Positions 34,708 through 45,035 are shown, counted from the stretch's first letter. The stretch is 64,000 nt of DNA from JACCSI01 sp035575715 (GCA_035575715.1 DATLXN010000038.1:34052-98051); one strand, 5' to 3'. A program made the numbers and translations. Notes: generated by a model not told the origin, from the sequence alone.

Positions 34708-35994
34708 TTACTTCCGCTTCTCCATCGGTAGATAGTCGCGGGTGCCCGACCCGATATAGATCTGTTTCGGCCGCGCAATCTTCTGCTCCGGATCGAGCAG
34801 CATCTCTTCCCACTGCGCCACCCAGCCGACGGTACGGGCAATCGCGAACAGGACCGCAAACATCTCGACGGGAAAGCCCATCGCCTGATAAATCAAGCCT
34901 GAATAGAAGTCGACGTTGGGATACAGCTTGCGGCTGATGAAGTATTCGTCTTCGAGCGCGATTTTTTCGAGCTCCAGGGCGATGTCGAGCAACGGGTTCT
35001 TGCCGGTGACCTCGAACACTTCGTAGGCGGTCTTCTTGATGATCTTGGCGCGCGGGTCGTATGACTTGTAGACCCGGTGGCCGAAGCCCATCAACCGGCC
35101 TTCGCCGTCTTTGACGCGCTTGATGAAGCCGGGGATGTTGCTGGTCGACCCGATCTCCTTGAGCATCCGCAGCACGGCTTCGTTGGCACCGCCATGCAGC
35201 GGCCCATACAGGGCGGCGGCCGCGCCGGCCAGCGCCGAGTAGGGGTCGACGTGCGAGCTGCCGATGTTCCGCATCGAGCTGGTCGAGCAGTTCTGTTCGT
35301 GGTCGGCGTGAAGAATGAAGAGCACGTCGAGCGCCCGCGCCAACGCGGGATTCGGCTGATACTTCACCTCGGTCATCTTGAACAACATGTTCAGGAAGTT
35401 ACCGGTGAAGCTGAGGTCGTTGTCCGGGTAGACGTACGGCCGGCCAATGCTGTGACGATAGGCATAGGCGGCAATGGTCGGCACCTTGGCAATCAGGCGC
35501 TGAATCTGCTTCTGACGCGCCTTCTCATCGAAGATCTGCTTGCCGTCCGGGTAGAACGTCGACAGCGCCCCGACCGTGCCGATGAATGCCCCCATGGGGT
35601 GGGCGTCGTAGGTGAAGCCCTCCATGAATTTCTTGATGTTCTCGTGCACCATCGTGTGCATCGTGATCTTGTGGATCCACTCATCGAGCTGGGTGGCGGT
35701 CGGCAATTCGCCGTACAGGATCAGGTAGGCCGTTTCCAGATAGGTGCTGTGCTCGGCCAGCTGTTCGATTGGATAGCCGCGGTAGAGCAGAATCCCTTGA
35801 TCGCCGTCGATGTAGGTGATGCGGCTGCGACACGCGGCGGTGTTCATGAACGCCGGGTCGTAGGTGGCGAGCCCGAGGTCTTCGGGCCCATTTTTGATTT
35901 GTTTGAGGTCGGTCGCGCGAATCGTGCCGTCGGTGATCGGCAGCTCGTATTGTTTGCCCGTCCGGTTGTCGGTAATCGTCAGCGTGTCAGCCAT
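34708..35994 (-). CDS. gltA: Citrate synthase (type II)
   Basis: The start at 35994 gives 428 residues beginning ADTLTITDNRTGKQYELP, the usual N-terminus; longer upstream frames only reread yacG. The hexameric-type enzyme shows the active-site regions HADHEQNCSTSSMR, GPLHGGANEAVL and MGFGHRVYKSYDPRA, containing the catalytic histidines, and the late FYSGLIYQAMGFP. It condenses acetyl-CoA with oxaloacetate to open the citric acid cycle. Its ATG overlaps the end of yacG by 8 bases, so the two are translationally linked. Confidence 0.97.
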   Translation of the reverse strand: MADTLTITDNRTGKQYELPITDGTIRATDLKQIKNGPEDLGLATYDPAFMNTAACRSRITYIDGDQGILLYRGYPIEQLAEHSTYLETAYLILYGELPTATQLDEWIHKITMHTMVHENIKKFMEGFTYDAHPMGAFIGTVGALSTFYPDGKQIFDEKARQKQIQRLIAKVPTIAAYAYRHSIGRPYVYPDNDLSFTGNFLNMLFKMTEVKYQPNPALARALDVLFILHADHEQNCSTSSMRNIGSSHVDPYSALAGAAAALYGPLHGGANEAVLRMLKEIGSTSNIPGFIKRVKDGEGRLMGFGHRVYKSYDPRAKIIKKTAYEVFEVTGKNPLLDIALELEKIALEDEYFISRKLYPNVDFYSGLIYQAMGFPVEMFAVLFAIARTVGWVAQWEEMLLDPEQKIARPKQIYIGSGTRDYLPMEKRK

Positions 35995-36169
35995 CGTCGT
36001 CGTCGTCGTCCTGAGGTTCGGAGGATGAATTAGATGGACTTTCAACGCGGTAGGCTTCGTCAGCCCAGCGTGCCTGATCCTGAATCTGACAGCGCTGGCT
36101 GCAGAACGGCCGCCAACGATGCTCGATCGGGTGCGCACGGCACAATACGCACAGTGCCGGACGATCCAT
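35987..36169 (-). CDS. yacG: YacG-like zinc-binding DNA gyrase inhibitor
   Basis: This 60-residue protein has the YacG zinc site CVLCRAHP...RPFCSQRCQ (CxxC then CxxxC) and an acidic C-terminus (EPQDDDDDDG). In E. coli YacG binds GyrB and inhibits gyrase. The poly-Asp tail comes from a GAC run whose end also forms the gltA start region. A TACAAT box (36182-36177) sits 7 bases before the ATG with no ribosome binding site, so the message should be leaderless. It therefore probably starts a yacG-gltA unit rather than belonging to the pst operon. Confidence 0.85.
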   Translation of the reverse strand: MDRPALCVLCRAHPIEHRWRPFCSQRCQIQDQARWADEAYRVESPSNSSSEPQDDDDDDG

Positions 36170-36176
36170 CCGAATT

Positions 36177-36182
36177 ATTGTA
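36177..36182 (-). promoter_or_regulatory. -10 box of yacG-gltA
   Basis: TACAAT on the minus strand ends 7 bases before the yacG ATG. The spacing places transcription at the start codon. It separates yacG from phoU, which ends 70 bases upstream of it. Confidence 0.5.
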
Positions 36183-36206
36183 GTGCAAAGGTCCGGCGCG
36201 GCACGT

Positions 36207-36234
36207 AGCACCCAGCACTTAGCACCCAGCACTC
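36207..36234. repeat. Heptamer array (AGCACCC / AGCACTT)
   Basis: Four 7-base units (AGCACCC, AGCACTT, AGCACCC, AGCACTC) lie between the phoU stop and yacG. The unit is a relative of the ACTCAGC array at 2.2 kb. Confidence 0.75.
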
Positions 36235-36239
36235 CTGCG

Positions 36240-36914
36240 TCAGGATTGGTCTCCGACGTGATGGCGGACGTCGCGCGCGGACACCATGAAGATCACATCC
36301 TCGGCGACATTGGTGGCGTGGTCGCCGATTCGCTCGAGGTGGCGGGAAATCAAGATCAGGTCAAGTGCCGGCTCGATGGTTGAGGGTTCGGCGAGCATGT
36401 AGGTCAATAACTCGCGAAAAATCTGCGTTTTCAGGCCGTCCAGCTGGTCGTCGGCGGCCAGGACTGCCTCGGCCAACGCGACGTCACGCCGGACAAAGGC
36501 ATCCAGCGAGTCGCGCAACATTCCCTGGGCGATGTCGCCCATGCGCGGGATGTCGATCAGCGGCTTTACCGGCGGGTGCTGCAGATAGCGTTTCGCCGCC
36601 TCGGCAATGTTGACGGCGAGATCACCGACGCGTTCAAGGTCGGTGTTGATCTTGACGGCCGCGACAATGGCTCGGAGGTCAGCGGCCATTGGCTGATGGA
36701 GCGCCAGCATGCGAAAGCAACGGGCATCGACTTCGATGTGGAGGTCATTGATCGGCGCGTCACCGACGAGCACGTGCTCCGCCATCTCCGGATCGCGGGC
36801 GGAGAGCACTCGTACCGCTTCGCGCACGCGCTCCTCGGCGAGGCCGCCCATCGCCAGCAGACGCTCCTGCAGCGTCTCAAGCTCTTCTTGAAAGTGCCGT
36901 GTAACCCGCTCCAC
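36240..36914 (-). CDS. phoU: Phosphate transport regulator PhoU
   Basis: The 224-residue all-helical protein has both PhoU repeats. The metal-binding motif ERVGDLAVNIAEAA appears in the first half and ERIGDHATNVAEDV in the second. PhoU restrains PstSCAB-dependent phosphate uptake and signalling. It follows pstB after 12 bases. No PhoR kinase is nearby, although a PhoB-like response regulator lies 8 kb away. Confidence 0.95.
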   Translation of the reverse strand: MERVTRHFQEELETLQERLLAMGGLAEERVREAVRVLSARDPEMAEHVLVGDAPINDLHIEVDARCFRMLALHQPMAADLRAIVAAVKINTDLERVGDLAVNIAEAAKRYLQHPPVKPLIDIPRMGDIAQGMLRDSLDAFVRRDVALAEAVLAADDQLDGLKTQIFRELLTYMLAEPSTIEPALDLILISRHLERIGDHATNVAEDVIFMVSARDVRHHVGDQS

Positions 36915-36926
36915 AGTGGTCCCTTC

Positions 36927-37753
<827 letters not shown>

Positions 37754-37757
<4 letters not shown>

Positions 37758-38647
37758 CCGCGCCCCTGTTGCTGAAAGCGATCCCGTAAAAAGATCGCCG
37801 CCGCGTTCATGATCAGCAGCAATCCGAGTAAGACGATGATGCCTGCGGCCGCATTCTCCTGGAATTCGGCCTGTGGCCGTGACACCCAGTTAAATATCTG
37901 AATCGGCAGCACCGTAAACGCCGACCAGATTCCGTCGGGCGCAAATGGCACGTAGGTCAACGCGCCAATCGTAATCAGCGGCGCCGTCTCGCCAATCGCG
38001 CGCGACAGCGACAGGATCAGCCCAGTCAGAATACCGGGCATCGCGATCGGCAGAACCTGAAACCAGATGGTCTGCCACTTGGTCGCACCCAGTGCGTAGG
38101 ACCCTTCGCGAATTGATTTTGGCACGGTCCGCAGCGCTTCACGCGTCGAGAGGATGACCACCGGTAGTGCCAGGAGAGCCAGGGTCGAGGCGCCAGCCAG
38201 CACGCTCCGGTCCATGCTCAACGTGCGAACGAACAGGCCTAACCCGAGCAAGCCGTAAATGATCGACGGCACCGCTGCCAGGTTGGAAATATTGATTTCG
38301 ATAAGACGCGACAGCTTGCTGCGCGCCGATCCGTATTCTTCCAGGTAAATCGCCGCCGCGACGCCAATTGGCAAGGCCAGAGCCCCAGTCAACGCGATGA
38401 CGAACACACTGCCGGCCAGCGCGTGATAAATGCCGGCGCTCGACGCCCGCCGCGAGGCCATGTCGGTCATGAACTGCCAGTTGAGCCGGCCCGCTCCGTC
38501 CGACAGGACATCGACAACCAGCACGGCCAGTGCCGCCAGCGCGAGGAGCAGGGCGCCTAGCGCAAGCAATTCGAAACCGCGATCGACCACGTGGCGCCGA
38601 CGTGTACCGAGGTCCGGCGCCCGGAAATCCGTCGAGACGGCGCCCAT
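37754..38647 (-). CDS. pstA: Phosphate ABC transporter permease PstA
   Basis: The 297-residue permease has six hydrophobic segments. The cytoplasmic EAA-type loop is STREALRTVPKSIREGSYALG, followed by ATKWQTIWFQVLPIAMPGI and SRAIGETAPLI. Its ATG shares one base with the pstC stop. It forms the membrane channel with PstC. Confidence 0.96.
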
Positions 38648-39528
38648 TACGCGTACTCCTCGCGAAAGCGCTCGCGCAGCCAGGTGCTGATCAGGTTGAG
38701 GGTGAAGGTCATCAGAAACAACAGCATCCCGACCGCGAAGATCGTCCGATACTCGAGCGTCCCTTGCGGCGTGTCGCCCAGGCTAACCTGCACAATGTAA
38801 GCAGTCATCGTCTCAATCGGTACGAGGGGACTCGCGGTTAAGCGCGGTTGTTGCCCGGCGGCGATTGCCACGATCATCGTTTCGCCGATCGCCCGCGACA
38901 CCGCGAGGATCGATGCCGCGGTAATGCCGGAGAACGCCGCCGGCACGACGACACTGAGCGAGGTCTGCATCCGCGTCGCACCGAGGGCGTAGGAGCCTTC
39001 GCGCAACCCGCGCGGCACCGCCCGCATCGCGTCTTCAGAGAGAGAAGCGACCAGCGGCAGAATCATGATGCCCATCACGATGCCGGGGCTGAGCGCATTA
39101 AACCCAGCCAGGCCGGGGATGAACCGCTGAAGAAGCGGCGTGACGAACATCAGGGCGAAATAACCGTAGACCACGGTCGGGATCCCGGCCAGCAGTTCGA
39201 GTACCGGTTTGACGATGCGCCGCACTCCCGCCGGCGCGTACTCGCTTAGGTAGATTGCACTCAACAGGCCCATGGGCAGGGCGACGACCATGGCAATCGA
39301 CGAGACCAGGACGGTGCCCATCACCAGTGGCAGCACGCCAAAGTGTTTGTTGGCAAACAACGGCGTCCACTCGGTTCCGAACAGGAACTCGAAGATCGAC
39401 ACCTCGCGCAGAAACCCCGCGGTCTCGATCGCCAGGACGATGATGATGCCGGCTGTGGTGAAGACTGAAAGAATCGCGCACAGCAGCAGCGCGCGCTCGA
39501 TCACCCACTCGGTGGTTCGGCTCCTCAT
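38647..39528 (-). CDS. pstC: Phosphate ABC transporter permease PstC
   Basis: The 293-residue permease has six hydrophobic segments, the conserved AGIPTVVYGYFALMFVTPLL, the coupling loop LSEDAMRAVPRGLREGSYALG, and ILAVSRAIGETMIVAIAAG. It is the usual partner of PstA. It follows pstS after 23 bases. Confidence 0.96.
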   Translation of the reverse strand: MRSRTTEWVIERALLLCAILSVFTTAGIIIVLAIETAGFLREVSIFEFLFGTEWTPLFANKHFGVLPLVMGTVLVSSIAMVVALPMGLLSAIYLSEYAPAGVRRIVKPVLELLAGIPTVVYGYFALMFVTPLLQRFIPGLAGFNALSPGIVMGIMILPLVASLSEDAMRAVPRGLREGSYALGATRMQTSLSVVVPAAFSGITAASILAVSRAIGETMIVAIAAGQQPRLTASPLVPIETMTAYIVQVSLGDTPQGTLEYRTIFAVGMLLFLMTFTLNLISTWLRERFREEYA

Positions 39529-39551
39529 GCGGGGACTCGTCGCGCGCGCCG

Positions 39552-40592
39552 TTACTGGCGCTCTTTCGCGAGAAGCTGTTCGATGGTGACGCCGACCTGA
39601 GAGCCGCCTTCGCCGAAGATCGTCCCGGGTTTGCGCGCCTTGAAGTGTTCCGCGACCAGGCGGTAGCCTTCGTCACCAAGCTGCACGTAGCCCACTTCTT
39701 GCGCCAGTTTCCCAACGTTGGCGATGTAGAAATCCATGAACTGCTGGACTTCCGGTCGCGCCAGCGACTTTTCCGAGACGTAGATGAATAACGGCCGTGA
39801 GAGCGGCTGATAGTTGCCCGTCCGGATGGTGTCGAAATCCGGCGCAATCGGGCCGGCGCCGTCTTCGGCCTTCTTGTTGTCGACCGGCACCAGCTTCAGC
39901 CGCGTCTTGTTCTCGTTGTAATAAGCGAACGGCAGAAACCCGAGGGCGAGCTCGTCGCCGGAGACGCCCTGCACGAGGACGTTGTCGTCCTCACTGGAGG
40001 TAAAGTCGCCGCGGCTTGCGCCCTCTTTGCCGGTGAGCGCTTCGGTAAAGTAATCGTAGGTCCCGGAGTCGACGCCGGCGCCAAACAAGTGAATCTCGCG
40101 ATCGGGCCAGCCTTTGCGGACCTGGCTCCATTTCATCACTTTGCCCTGCGCGTCAGGTGACCACAGCATCTTCAATTCGTCGGTGGTGATGTCATTGACC
40201 CAGGTCGCTTTGGGGCTGACGACGATGGCGATGCCGTCGTAGGCGATCGGCACCTCGAAGAAGTCGATCCCGGCCGCCTTGCACGCGGTCAGTTCGGTCG
40301 GCCGGATCGGCCGCGAGGCATCGCTGACATCGGTTTCGCCGCGGCAGAATTTCTGGAAGCCGCCACCGGTGCCCGACTGACCGACGGTCACGCGCATATC
40401 CTTGTGCACTTTCTGGAACTCTTCCGCGACCGCTTCGCTGACTACAAAGACAGTGCTGGATCCATCGACCTTGATATCTGACGGCGCCGCGGTCCCGTCC
40501 GCGCGAGGGGGTTGGTTCGAGCCGCCGCCGCACCCGGCGAGCAGGGTGATCAGGGCGAAAGGCAGCAGCCGAGTAATACAGGCGACAGTCAT
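39552..40592 (-). CDS. pstS: Phosphate-binding lipoprotein PstS
   Basis: The ATG at 40592 yields 346 residues with a lipoprotein signal (ITRLLPFALITLLAGCGGGS) whose lipobox LAGC is clear. Longer upstream frames would mask it. Phosphate-binding segments are KVDGSSTVFVVSEAVAEEF, VGQSGTGGGFQKFCRGETD and FGAGVDSGTYDYF. It captures phosphate in the periplasm for PstCAB. Confidence 0.95.
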   Translation of the reverse strand: MTVACITRLLPFALITLLAGCGGGSNQPPRADGTAAPSDIKVDGSSTVFVVSEAVAEEFQKVHKDMRVTVGQSGTGGGFQKFCRGETDVSDASRPIRPTELTACKAAGIDFFEVPIAYDGIAIVVSPKATWVNDITTDELKMLWSPDAQGKVMKWSQVRKGWPDREIHLFGAGVDSGTYDYFTEALTGKEGASRGDFTSSEDDNVLVQGVSGDELALGFLPFAYYNENKTRLKLVPVDNKKAEDGAGPIAPDFDTIRTGNYQPLSRPLFIYVSEKSLARPEVQQFMDFYIANVGKLAQEVGYVQLGDEGYRLVAEHFKARKPGTIFGEGGSQVGVTIEQLLAKERQ

Positions 40593-40666
40593 CCATCCAC
40601 CGTAGCGGGTAGCGGTTTCAGGGCAGTTTCTGGTTTGTAAATTCGATGTAACGCCTGAAGAGCCCA

Positions 40667-42334
40667 TCAGTTGGTGCCCCTGGTTCTTGACGGCGCGGCG
40701 ATAACCGGCCGGCGAGTTGGCTGAGATTTAGCGACCCGCGCCGCGGCCGACCGGGTCGGCTTTTTCGCGTGAGGGGCAACTGTTGGCTCCTCTGATTGCG
40801 GCACGTGATGCGCGACGATCGTGAGCGGACGCTTGAGCGCCGCCTCGAGCACGGGCAGCTGGCGAGTGGCGGCCCACACCTCCAGTTCGATGTCCTCGAC
40901 GCCGAACACATCGAGGCGAACCGCTCCGGCACGCTCGCGTACTTCAAGCGTTTTAACCACGCCGTTGCGGCTGCGGTCGAGCGTCTCGGCGAGCCGCAGG
41001 ATGGCGGCGAGCGTGCGTACGGTTTTCTGCAGCGAATGGTCGAGCGCGCGATAGCCAAGATGTGAGCGCGCTGGCATGGCGCGGCGGTGATACCGGGTGA
41101 TGAGGGCCATGACTTCGATTTCTTCGGGCTCGAAGCCGCGCAGGTCGCCGTTTTTGACCAGGTAGTACGAATGCCGATGATGGCGCTCGAAGCTGATGTG
41201 ATTGCCAATATCGTGCAGCAGCGCCGCGTATTCAAGCCATTCGCGCTCACGGTCGCCCAGGCCGTGAATACTCAGCGTGTGATCGAACAAGGTCAGCGCC
41301 AGCCGAGCGACCTGGGTCGAGTGCGCCTTTTCCCAATTGCAGCGTTCGGCTAACTCAATCGTCGACCTTCGTCTGACATCCGGATAGCGATCGACGCGCG
41401 CGATCTTGGAGCGGTGCTGATCGATGTAATCGAGCACCAGGCCTTCGCGCAGAGCGAGGTCACACAGCGTAATTTCCTCGGCGTTGAGCTTGCGCAACAG
41501 CGAATCGAGGAGCACCGCGCCGGCGACAGTGAGGTCAGCGCGCCGCGGATCGAGGCCGGGCAAATGCAAGCGCTCCTCGAGATCCAGCTGAGCGGCGACC
41601 TTGCGGAATCGCCTGATGCTTTTGGCCGACACACGCAGATTGCGTGTTTCGGGCGGGACGCTGCCACGATCGATTGCGGTGGCGACCGTGCCGATCGAGA
41701 GAATGGTTCCGGAGGTGCCGATGACGCGATCGAAACCAGCATCGACCACGTGTTTGATGTAGGGATCGACTTGCTGGCCGACGTGTTTGACCAGCTTGCG
41801 CTCTTCGCGGCCAGTCAACGGGTCGGACTTGACGAAACGCTCGGTCAGACGAATCACCCCGATCTTGAAACTGCGGGCGAGGCGCACCTGTTGACCGGTG
41901 CCAAGCGTAATCTCAACGCTGCCACCGCCGATATCGATCACCACCGCCGTCTTCGGTGTATCGACGCCGTAGACGGCGGCGAGATGGATCAGCCGGGCTT
42001 CCTCGGTGCCGGTGATGATGCGTGGCCGGATACCAGTGGTGCGCTCGATCGCGGCCAGAAACGCGCCGCCATTTTCCGCTTCGCGGGTCGCGCTGGTGGC
42101 CGCCGCGAGGATCTCATCGACTTGATGCGAACGGGCGAGCCGCTCGAACTTCGAGAGTGCTTGTAGGGCCGAGGACATCGCCTCGTGGGTCAGTTTCTTA
42201 CCGTCCAGACCGCCGGCACCCAGCCGGACCATTTCTTTCTCGCGATCGATGACTTCGAACGAGAAATCGGGCCGTACCCGGACCACGATCATGTGAACCG
42301 AATTGGTACCAATGTCGATGGCGGCAAGGCGCAT
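40667..42334 (-). CDS. ppx: Ppx/GppA exopolyphosphatase with HD-like C-terminal domain
   Basis: The 555-residue protein opens with the ASKHA motif AAIDIGTNSVHMIVV. It carries the second phosphate loop VVIDIGGGSVEITLG and the core EARLIHLAAVYGV. From about residue 320 a helical domain with YAALLHDIGNHISFERHHRH gives the HD motif typical of long Ppx/GppA enzymes. The last 40 residues are basic and disordered. It removes phosphate from polyphosphate or pppGpp. It is the first gene of the pst operon, so polyphosphate turnover and phosphate uptake are encoded together. Confidence 0.92.
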   Translation of the reverse strand: MRLAAIDIGTNSVHMIVVRVRPDFSFEVIDREKEMVRLGAGGLDGKKLTHEAMSSALQALSKFERLARSHQVDEILAAATSATREAENGGAFLAAIERTTGIRPRIITGTEEARLIHLAAVYGVDTPKTAVVIDIGGGSVEITLGTGQQVRLARSFKIGVIRLTERFVKSDPLTGREERKLVKHVGQQVDPYIKHVVDAGFDRVIGTSGTILSIGTVATAIDRGSVPPETRNLRVSAKSIRRFRKVAAQLDLEERLHLPGLDPRRADLTVAGAVLLDSLLRKLNAEEITLCDLALREGLVLDYIDQHRSKIARVDRYPDVRRRSTIELAERCNWEKAHSTQVARLALTLFDHTLSIHGLGDREREWLEYAALLHDIGNHISFERHHRHSYYLVKNGDLRGFEPEEIEVMALITRYHRRAMPARSHLGYRALDHSLQKTVRTLAAILRLAETLDRSRNGVVKTLEVRERAGAVRLDVFGVEDIELEVWAATRQLPVLEAALKRPLTIVAHHVPQSEEPTVAPHAKKPTRSAAARVAKSQPTRRPVIAAPSRTRGTN

Positions 42335-42347
42335 GAGGCGTGGACGG

Positions 42348-42353
42348 TATAAT
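42348..42353 (+). promoter_or_regulatory. Consensus -10 box between ppx and the CHAD gene
   Basis: TATAAT lies in the 43-base gap between two divergent starts, 24 bases before the CHAD ATG. No -35 of consensus quality and no PHO-box direct repeat were found. The same gap must also contain the promoter of ppx on the other strand. Confidence 0.45.
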
Positions 42354-42377
42354 CGGAGGGCGAGCAGTCATCCTAGC

Positions 42378-43262
42378 ATGGACGATCGGACAGCCCTCCT
42401 GACGCTGCTGAAGCAGCGACTCACGACACTCATCGACGCGATGCCGGCGGCCCAAGCCGGCGATATGCGATCGGTCCATCAAGCACGTGTCGCGACGCGT
42501 CGTCTGCGTGAGGCCTTGCCCGTGATCGGGGCGTCGGTTGGCACACGTGCGCTGGGGCGGGTGGGGCGGCAGGTGCGGCGGATGACGCGGGCGCTGGGAC
42601 CGGTTCGCGAGTTGGACGTAGCGCTCGCGAACATTGACGAGCTGGCGCCGCGCGACATCGTCTCGACGCGTGCGCTGGCCCGCGTCCGGCAATCGCTGGC
42701 CCGCGAGCGCCTGAGCCGCCGGCGCGAGATGCTGGCCGCCATTACGCCCGGCAAAGTGGAAAAGCTGCGTCAACGCATTGGCCAGGTCAGCGACAGTCCC
42801 CAGGCGCCGCAGACCGCCGCGGCGCTCGACGAATCGGAACATCAGATCGGCAAGCGCGCCCAGATGCTGGTGACCGCCATCGAACGCGCCGGCGGGCTGT
42901 ATCTGCCCGATCGCCTCCATAACGTTCGCATTGCGGCGAAAAAACTCCGCTATGCGCTCGAGATCGAGCGGGAGTTGAAGCGTTCGCGCGCCACGGCGCG
43001 AATCACTCAATTGAAACGCGTTCAGGATCTGCTTGGCCGTATGCACGATTTTGAAATCCTGATCGATCGCACCCGCCAGGTGCAGGCCGAAGTCGCCGCC
43101 ACTGATCGCAAACTCGCCACCGAACTCGACCGGCTGGTTCGCCAACTCGAAGAGGAATGCCGCACCAACCACGCCCTCTACATGCGTCGCCGTGCCGGCT
43201 TGCTCAAACTCTGCGAAGCGGTGATCCCGCCCGAGGCCGACCAGGGCGTCGCCGTCGCGTAG
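42378..43262 (+). CDS. CHAD domain protein (polyphosphate-binding)
   Basis: The 294-residue protein starts at DDRTALLTLLKQRL; further upstream starts would read into the ppx promoter. It is an almost wholly helical, basic protein with the CHAD signatures DMRSVHQARVATRRLREAL, VRELDVALANIDEL, LHNVRIAAKKLRYALEIER and LGRMHDFEILIDR. CHAD proteins bind polyphosphate granules through their basic helices. It is divergent from ppx and coupled in order with sixA and dagK. Confidence 0.9.
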   Translation: MDDRTALLTLLKQRLTTLIDAMPAAQAGDMRSVHQARVATRRLREALPVIGASVGTRALGRVGRQVRRMTRALGPVRELDVALANIDELAPRDIVSTRALARVRQSLARERLSRRREMLAAITPGKVEKLRQRIGQVSDSPQAPQTAAALDESEHQIGKRAQMLVTAIERAGGLYLPDRLHNVRIAAKKLRYALEIERELKRSRATARITQLKRVQDLLGRMHDFEILIDRTRQVQAEVAATDRKLATELDRLVRQLEEECRTNHALYMRRRAGLLKLCEAVIPPEADQGVAVA

Positions 43263-43294
43263 GCGAGTGCGAATCACGACTGTCGATTGAGAAT

Positions 43295-43804
43295 ATGGCT
43301 ACCACCATCGAACTATTCCTGGTCCGCCACGCCGTTGCTGCGGAACAAGGCCCGAACTATCCCGACGACCGCGACCGGCCGCTGACGAGCGAAGGGGTGC
43401 AACGCTTCAAGCAAGTCGTCGAAGGAATGAAGGACTTCGACGTCAAACTCGAACTGGTTCTGACCAGTCCTCTGGTACGGGCGACCCACACCGCAGAATT
43501 GCTGGTCGCGGGGATCGGCGGCAAGCCGCGACTGGAGACATTGGAAGCGTTGTCCCCCGGTGGCCGGATGGCGCAGGTCCTCGAAGCGGTCGGCAAATAC
43601 TCGAAACGGGCCAAGCACATTGCGCTGGTCGGCCATGAACCGGACCTCGGCGAACTCGCTGTGCGTCTGCTGCGTTCGCGCGGCACCATCGAGTTCAAAA
43701 AGGGCGCCGTGTGCTGCCTCGAGCTGGACGGGGCCATGCCGACCGGCCCCGGGACGCTCCGCTGGCTGCTGCCGCCCCGCGCCCTGCGCAAGATCGCCCG
43801 ATGA
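43295..43804 (+). CDS. sixA: SixA-type phosphohistidine phosphatase
   Basis: The 169-residue protein begins with the histidine phosphatase motif LFLVRHAVAAEQG (Arg11, His12). It has the mid-protein VLTSPLVRATHTAELL and the second histidine in LVGHEPDLGELAV. SixA enzymes remove phosphate from phosphohistidine in signalling proteins. It neighbours a CHAD gene, a frequent association. Its stop overlaps the next ATG (ATGA). Confidence 0.9.
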   Translation: MATTIELFLVRHAVAAEQGPNYPDDRDRPLTSEGVQRFKQVVEGMKDFDVKLELVLTSPLVRATHTAELLVAGIGGKPRLETLEALSPGGRMAQVLEAVGKYSKRAKHIALVGHEPDLGELAVRLLRSRGTIEFKKGAVCCLELDGAMPTGPGTLRWLLPPRALRKIAR

Positions 43805-44697
43805 CCCGCGCGGTTGTCGTCATCAACCCGCTGTCGGGACGTGGCCGGTACGACAATCAGATTCAGCAACATGCCGCGCTCGCGCGGGATGTCCTGCGCA
43901 ATCACGACATCGAGGCGCTGGTGCGGCCGACGACGGCCGCCGGCGATGCGCGCGAGTTCGCGCGCCAGGCTGCTGCGGACGGCTATGACCTGGTCATTGC
44001 GTGGGGCGGGGACGGCACGATCAACGAAGCGGCGTGCGCCCTGGCCCATACCGAGGTGCCGCTGGGAATCATTCCAGCCGGCTCGGGCAATGGGCTGGCG
44101 TGGGACCTGGGTATCCCTTTCGATGCACGCGCGGCGTTGGAACTCGCAGTCACCGGTCGCACCTGGAACATCGACGCAGGACAGATCAACGATTGCCTGT
44201 TTTTCAATATTGCCGGCATCGGCATCGATGCAGTCATCGCGACACGCTTTGCGGAACGCGGTCTCCGTCAGCGCGGGCCAATGGCGTATGCGCAACTCAG
44301 TCTCAATGAGCTGATTGGCTATCATGCTCAGACCTACGCGTTGACCATCGATGGCCAGACCGTTTCGCACCAGGCCCTGCTGATCGCCCTCGCCAACGGT
44401 CGTCAGTATGGCAACCGCGTCCTCATCGCGCCGGGGGCCAAGCTGGATGATGGGTTGTTAGAAGTGGTGGTCGTTGAGCAGCTGTCGATGCTGGACATCG
44501 CGTGGCGTTTACCCTCACTGTTTCGCGGCACCCTGCAGCCACGTCGTGGCATCACGATGCGTGCGGCGGCCAATCTGACCATCACCGCGGACGGACCGAT
44601 TGCGTTTCATGTCGACGGCGAGCCTCGCGTCGACGACCGCGAACTGACTGTGACGACGCATCCTGGCGCCTTGCGCGTTCGCGCGCCAGCTCTGTAA
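43801..44697 (+). CDS. Diacylglycerol kinase-catalytic domain (YegS/DagK) lipid kinase
   Basis: Beginning at the ATG overlapping sixA, the 298-residue protein has VVVINPLSGRGRYDNQ, the nucleotide motif IAWGGDGTINEAACAL and PAGSGNGLAWDLG. These define the YegS/DagK/sphingosine-kinase family. It probably phosphorylates diacylglycerol or another lipid at the membrane surface. It is the last gene in the CHAD-sixA-dagK unit. The precise lipid is unknown. Confidence 0.9.
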   Translation: MTRAVVVINPLSGRGRYDNQIQQHAALARDVLRNHDIEALVRPTTAAGDAREFARQAAADGYDLVIAWGGDGTINEAACALAHTEVPLGIIPAGSGNGLAWDLGIPFDARAALELAVTGRTWNIDAGQINDCLFFNIAGIGIDAVIATRFAERGLRQRGPMAYAQLSLNELIGYHAQTYALTIDGQTVSHQALLIALANGRQYGNRVLIAPGAKLDDGLLEVVVVEQLSMLDIAWRLPSLFRGTLQPRRGITMRAAANLTITADGPIAFHVDGEPRVDDRELTVTTHPGALRVRAPAL

Positions 44698-44743
44698 ACA
44701 CAGGCGTTCCGGCATCTGCCCCAACGCGTTACACCGAATTTAC

Positions 44744-44758
44744 GCGGGCAATTCCCGC
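44744..44758. terminator. Possible weak hairpin after dagK
   Basis: GCGGG CAATT CCCGC can form a 5-base-pair stem with a 5-base loop 47 bases after the dagK stop. It lacks a T run, so it could be a rho-assisted end or chance. Confidence 0.25.
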
Positions 44759-44812
44759 CCCGCGGTAACGATCAGCTGACGCCATTCGGCAGCCGCGTCC
44801 AGGATCCAAGTG

Positions 44813-45028
44813 ATGTACGCATTCACCAAGAGCATTCGCAACGATCACCACATTCGCCGCTTCACCATTCAGTCGAGCGCCGCCGGTTGGGAAGTGATTG
44901 AAGAACAGGACAGCCGTGTCGTCCGCCAAGCCAGTTACCAGGACTGGCACCGCGTCGAACGGGCGCGCCGGTTATTTGTGAACGAGCTGAATCAATTGCA
45001 GGAATGCGGCTGGCGCGAGGAGCGCTAG
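44813..45028 (+). CDS. Small conserved-looking protein, function unknown
   Basis: From ATG 44813 (AGGA 8 bases before) the 71-residue protein reads MYAFTKSIRNDHHIRRFTIQ, and continues with GWEVIEEQDSRVVRQASY and VERARRLFVNELNQLQ. It has a mixed strand-helix pattern, no signal and no cysteines. The upstream GTG at 44810 adds only one residue. It converges on the response regulator gene. I recognise no family. Confidence 0.6.
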   Translation: MYAFTKSIRNDHHIRRFTIQSSAAGWEVIEEQDSRVVRQASYQDWHRVERARRLFVNELNQLQECGWREER

Positions 45029-45035
45029 CGCACGG

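Noticed and set aside
35995..36138. Longer citrate synthase start at 36138
   Set aside because: The added residues reread yacG in another frame; the ATG at 35994 gives the normal family N-terminus.
42335..42377. PHO box for PhoB control of ppx-pst
   Set aside because: No pair of 7-base direct repeats of the known PhoB type is visible in the gap.
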